Part shown: positions 61,491 to 64,000 of the stretch, one piece after another
Numbering within the stretch: position 1 is the first letter of the stretch
Layout: the number at the start of each line of letters is the position of its first letter
Source: Roseomonas marmotae
Lineage (GTDB): Bacteria; Pseudomonadota; Alphaproteobacteria; Acetobacterales; Acetobacteraceae
Direction of reading: 5' to 3'
DNA length: 64,000 bases
NCBI RefSeq assembly: GCF_017654485.1
Contig: NZ_CP061091.1
Coordinates: 3,416,501 to 3,480,500 of the forward strand
Notes under the pieces: generated by a model
The model's database searches: none
Told to the model about the DNA's origin: nothing
Seen by the model: only the letters and a program-made list of their open reading frames with translations
Made by a program: the position numbers and the translations under genes

Positions 61491-62030
61491 TTAGCGGGTG
61501 ACCGTCCGGGCCCGGCTGGCCTGCCGGGCCGGCGCCGCCTTGCTGGCGGGCGCAGAAGCCACGACCGTGGTGCAGGTATCCAGCGTATAGGGGATCACCA
61601 CGTTGTTCTGGCTCGATACCGAGGCCAGCGTCGCCACTCCGGCCTGCTGCGGTGACATCGCCTGCGTGAACAGCGGCGCCACGTTCTGGCAGAAGAAGGA
61701 ACCCTGGTCGATGCCGTCCTGGGACTGGGCATTGGCCAGATGGGTCATGAAGACATCCAGCTGCTTCTGCCCCTGGGCATTGCCATGCACGCGCTTGAAA
61801 TGCGCCGTCACGGATTTGTAGACCTCGCCCAGGTCACGCTGGTAGCGCCTGACGAAGGCGTTGTACTGGTCGCTCTTGTTGCAGGCCAGCGCGGCGACCA
61901 TCAACTGGCTCTGCAGGGCGCGGACCTCCATGGCGGTGCGCTCGGCCGGCTGCAGGCAGCTGTCGGCCAGCACGGGCGTGGCAACCATCGCGGCGGTCAA
62001 GCCCGCAGCCAGAACGCGAACAAACTTCAT
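61491..62030 (-). CDS. Secreted protein of unknown function
   Basis: A 179-residue protein with a signal peptide (MKFVRVLAAGLTAAMVATPVLA) and four or five cysteines in the mature part (DSCLQPAE, LACNKSD, FFCQNVAP, DTCTTVV), likely two disulfides. The C-terminus is Ala/Lys/Arg-rich (SKAAPARQASRARTVTR). The mature part is helical, with a VHGNAQGQKQLDVFMTHLANAQSQ segment. ATG 62030 starts the signal peptide; the frame 15 codons further upstream adds nothing. I do not recognise a named family. It would be periplasmic. Confidence 0.75.
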   Translation of the reverse strand: MKFVRVLAAGLTAAMVATPVLADSCLQPAERTAMEVRALQSQLMVAALACNKSDQYNAFVRRYQRDLGEVYKSVTAHFKRVHGNAQGQKQLDVFMTHLANAQSQDGIDQGSFFCQNVAPLFTQAMSPQQAGVATLASVSSQNNVVIPYTLDTCTTVVASAPASKAAPARQASRARTVTR

Positions 62031-62184
62031 CGCGGCCGAAATCCCTCTGAGGTTGCGGGCGAAAGCGGAACTCACTCTCCCGTGCTCGCTTCTACACTAC
62101 TTGCGCAGGGCTTGCGAAGGGGTCACGCGCAGCCGGAAAATTCCATGAGTGGAGTGGCTTGCAGGCACTTGCCAAGATCAGGCT

Positions 62185-62772
62185 TCAACTTCGCTTCGCC
62201 GGCCGCCCCTGCCAGCGCGCCAGATCCTCCAGCCGCCGGTCCAGGAAAGACAGACTCTCCTCCAACCCCGGCGCCGGCTCGCGTAGCCAATAGGCCAGGG
62301 TCGTCGTGTGGATAGCCGCCAGGGTGAGCCGGCGGCTATGGCGGGAGAAGCCGGAAGAGGTATCGCCCGCTGCCTGCCACATGGCATCGGCAGTGCGGGC
62401 GGCGCAACGCCCGGCGGCGGCGGCATTCCAGGGGAGGGCCAGCAGCGCCACGGCGCGCCGCTCGGCCTCACGCCAAGGCGTCATCCAGAGAAGCCGGGCG
62501 GCGATCAGGGCACGGATGCGCGCGGGCGTCCGCAGTGCCTCCAGCGGCCCGGCCGTCACCACCATCTCGCGGTCGGCCAGGTCGCTCCAGGCCTCGACCA
62601 TCCCGACAGGGCCGCGCGGGAAGAGCCATTCGGCGGCCTCAGGCGGCTCGCCCAGGTCGGCCAGCCCGGCGCGCAGGGCGGAGACGGTCCATCCCCGCGC
62701 CGGCACATGCGGCAGCATGGCGCGCAGGGCGGCGTCACGCGCGGGGCTCCGCTCCGGCACGGCGGTCATCAT
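62185..62772 (-). CDS. COQ9 family protein
   Basis: A 195-residue TetR-like-fold lipid-binding protein. HVPARGWTVSALRAGLADLG, WLFPRGPVGMVEAWSDLADREM and a long C-terminal LTLAAIHTTTLAYWLREPAPGLEESLSFLDRRLEDL match the bacterial COQ9 pattern. In mitochondria COQ9 presents lipid substrates to COQ7 in ubiquinone synthesis; the bacterial role is inferred. Its start overlaps the deformylase stop by four bases. No coq7 gene is nearby. Confidence 0.87.
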   Translation of the reverse strand: MMTAVPERSPARDAALRAMLPHVPARGWTVSALRAGLADLGEPPEAAEWLFPRGPVGMVEAWSDLADREMVVTAGPLEALRTPARIRALIAARLLWMTPWREAERRAVALLALPWNAAAAGRCAARTADAMWQAAGDTSSGFSRHSRRLTLAAIHTTTLAYWLREPAPGLEESLSFLDRRLEDLARWQGRPAKRS

Positions 62773-63326
62773 GTGCCCTGCTGGCCCGCGTCGGGCTGGC
62801 CCCTGGTGGCTTGGCCGGTGCGGATGGCGGCCTCGCCGCCGGCGGCGCGGGCCAGTTCATCGGTGAAGCCGAAGAGGCTGAAATCCCGCACGCGCATCGT
62901 ATAGAGCACGCCGTCCAGATGGTCGTTCTCATGCTGCATCACGCGGGCCAGCAGGCCCTCGGCCTCGCCTTCCACCGGCTCGCCATCCAGGTCCAGGCCG
63001 CGGAAGGCGACGCGCTCCGCCCGCGGCACGCTGGCGCGCAGCCCGGGGATGGAGAGGCAGCCTTCCCAACCCAGCGAATCGGGCGGGTCCAGGAGGACGA
63101 TCTCGGGGTTGATCAGCGCCGCCACATCGTCGCCGTTGCGCCAGACAAAGAGGCGCAGCGGCACATGCACCTGCGGCGCTGCAAGGCCCAGGCCTCCGGC
63201 GTCCAGCATGGTCTCGGCCATGTCGAGGATCAGCCGGCGGATCTCCGGACTCGTGGGGTTCTGTACGGGTTCGGCGCGGCGAAGCAGGACCGGGTGGCCC
63301 ATGCGGGCGATTTTCAGGATGGCCAT
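62769..63326 (-). CDS. def: Peptide deformylase
   Basis: A 185-residue metalloenzyme removing the N-formyl group of new proteins. Motifs are GLGLAAPQV, EGCLSIPG (metal-ligand Cys) and MQHENDHLDG (the HExxH-type motif is QHEnDH). ATG 63326 fits family length; the open frame upstream is leader. The gene pair with COQ9 is compact and probably one transcript. It is not linked to fmt here. Confidence 0.96.
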   Translation of the reverse strand: MAILKIARMGHPVLLRRAEPVQNPTSPEIRRLILDMAETMLDAGGLGLAAPQVHVPLRLFVWRNGDDVAALINPEIVLLDPPDSLGWEGCLSIPGLRASVPRAERVAFRGLDLDGEPVEGEAEGLLARVMQHENDHLDGVLYTMRVRDFSLFGFTDELARAAGGEAAIRTGQATRGQPDAGQQGT

Positions 63327-63542
63327 GGGGCACCGATCTGGCTGGTGATGGGAAAGAGAGTCTGTCCCCAAAGAAATGGTTGCGCCAGCCATGCGGGGAA
63401 GGGCTTTTCCTTCCTGGGGTGCCCGTGCTAACACGGCGCGCTTGCACGGACCCGGCAGGAGCCGGATGCCCGTGCTGTTCGCTTTTCACTTCACCCGGCA
63501 TTCATCGGCTGCCGGACCCAGGCAAAGAGGATACCGCACAGC

Positions 63543-63746
63543 GTGCAGGTCGTCGTTCGGGATAACAATATCGATCAGGCCCTGAAGGCCCTCAAGAAGA
63601 AGCTGCAGCGTGAAGGCGTCTTCCGTGAGATGAAGCTGCGCCGGCACTATGAGAAGCCGTCTGAGCGTCGTGCCCGTGAGGCCGCCGAAGCGGTCCGCCG
63701 CGCCCGCAAGGTTGAGCGCAAGCGCCTGGAGCGCGAGGGCTTCTGA
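63543..63746 (+). CDS. rpsU: 30S ribosomal protein S21
   Basis: A 67-residue protein starting at GTG 63543 (AGAGGATACCGCACAGC upstream). The sequence [41 protein letters not shown] is the S21 core, followed by a basic helix. It binds the 30S platform and favours initiation. It is divergent from def and followed by a hairpin terminator. Confidence 0.96.
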   Translation: MQVVVRDNNIDQALKALKKKLQREGVFREMKLRRHYEKPSERRAREAAEAVRRARKVERKRLEREGF

Positions 63747-63791
63747 TCCCTCTCCGCCGGGCTTTGCCTCCGGCGGACTGAACTGCCGATG

Positions 63792-63830
63792 ACCGCGGGG
63801 CGGGCCTTCATGGCCCGCTCACCGCGGTTT
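63792..63830 (+). terminator. Hairpin terminator after rpsU
   Basis: An outer stem ACCGCGG / CCGCGGT and an inner stem CGGGCC / GGCCCG close a TTCAT loop, followed by a short T tract (TTT). Confidence 0.7.
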
Positions 63831-63910
63831 CGTCATGTTTGCACCTCACCCGGCCCAGCCGCTCCCTGACGGGCGGCTTCCGCCGGGTCCGGGCCAGATT
63901 CTCGCGAAAT

Positions 63911-63927
63911 TGTTACGGAATGTAACA
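63911..63927. promoter_or_regulatory. Perfect palindrome near the right edge, possible TetR-type operator
   Basis: TGTTAC-GGAAT-GTAACA, a perfect six-base inverted repeat with a five-base centre, in the intergenic region after rpsU. The dyad resembles TetR-family operators. The 254 bases from 63747 hold this site and a terminator, but no gene I can support. The short frames at the edge are not convincing. Confidence 0.45.
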
Positions 63928-64000
63928 CCGCCTATGCCGTTGCGCAGGTGGGCCTTAATGCCGTGGTGCATGAAGGCATCGCGCGCGTCGATCTCCATGC

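Noticed and set aside
63850..64000. Partial minus-strand ORF running in from the right edge
   Set aside because: Only about 50 codons, ending in Gly/Pro/Ser-rich sequence with no family pattern; cannot be told from chance.

Overview
The window is about 70% G+C, with dense, tightly packed operons and frequent GTG/TTG starts. Its gene content suggests an alphaproteobacterium of the Acetobacteraceae, Roseomonas-like. Pointers are several Bug/TctC substrate-binding proteins without membrane partners, a TrcR (DUF1013) regulator, COQ9 beside peptide deformylase, two DUF465 proteins, a DUF374-waaA-lpxK operon and an OmpA-type porin. The lineage is inferred from gene content, not from rRNA. There are no insertion sequences, phage genes or CRISPR arrays; one tRNA is present.

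Layout. 1-3.6 kb: the end of a ring-cleavage operon, with the C-terminus of a PIG-L/GalB-type hydratase, a LigK/GalC aldolase and a Bug receptor, then a secreted beta-propeller. 3.8-7.8 kb: an MFS carrier and two medium-chain dehydrogenases around a gene-poor stretch. 7.9-10.9 kb: a ScfR/RamB-type regulator divergent from isocitrate lyase and an unrecorded 52-residue ORF. 11.6-17.9 kb: a leucine/isovalerate operon (liuB-liuC-liuD-liuE) and an alpha/beta hydrolase. 17.9-26.7 kb: an aromatic-acid cluster resembling phthalate catabolism. It has a Rieske oxygenase, its reductase, a dihydrodiol dehydrogenase, a decarboxylase, a NicX/M29-like protein, two Bug receptors, a 62-residue protein and a MarR regulator. 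The divergent promoter carries two copies of the same palindrome. 26.9-33.7 kb: tRNA-Ser(CGA) and housekeeping genes rplU-rpmA-obgE-proB-proA-nadD-rsfS-rlmH. 33.7-36.7 kb: class A beta-lactamase with a divergent AmpR-like regulator, and an AbrB-type membrane protein.

36.8-41.9 kb: lipopolysaccharide genes (DUF374 acyltransferase, waaA, lpxK) facing two glycosyltransferases. 41.9-46.3 kb: a sugar ABC transporter without a local ATPase, divergent from a fumarylacetoacetate-hydrolase-family enzyme. 46.3-49.6 kb: hydrolase, epimerase-like, TPR and GST genes. 49.7-55.7 kb: gltD-gltB. 55.9-60.0 kb: an NDUFA9-like protein, TrcR, two divergent DUF465 genes and purE-purK. 60.2-64.0 kb: OmpA-like porin, a small secreted protein, def-COQ9 and rpsU.

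How the parts fit (inference): the phthalate-like cluster would feed a dihydroxy-aromatic acid into meta cleavage, whose last step is the LigK/GalC aldolase at the left edge. Leucine catabolism and aromatic degradation both yield acetyl-CoA or pyruvate, consistent with the neighbouring acyl-CoA-responsive-type regulator and isocitrate lyase. The most interesting points are the NicX-like gene inside the phthalate-type cluster and its twin operators, the histone-like extension on RsfS, and a CTG start for rlmH.
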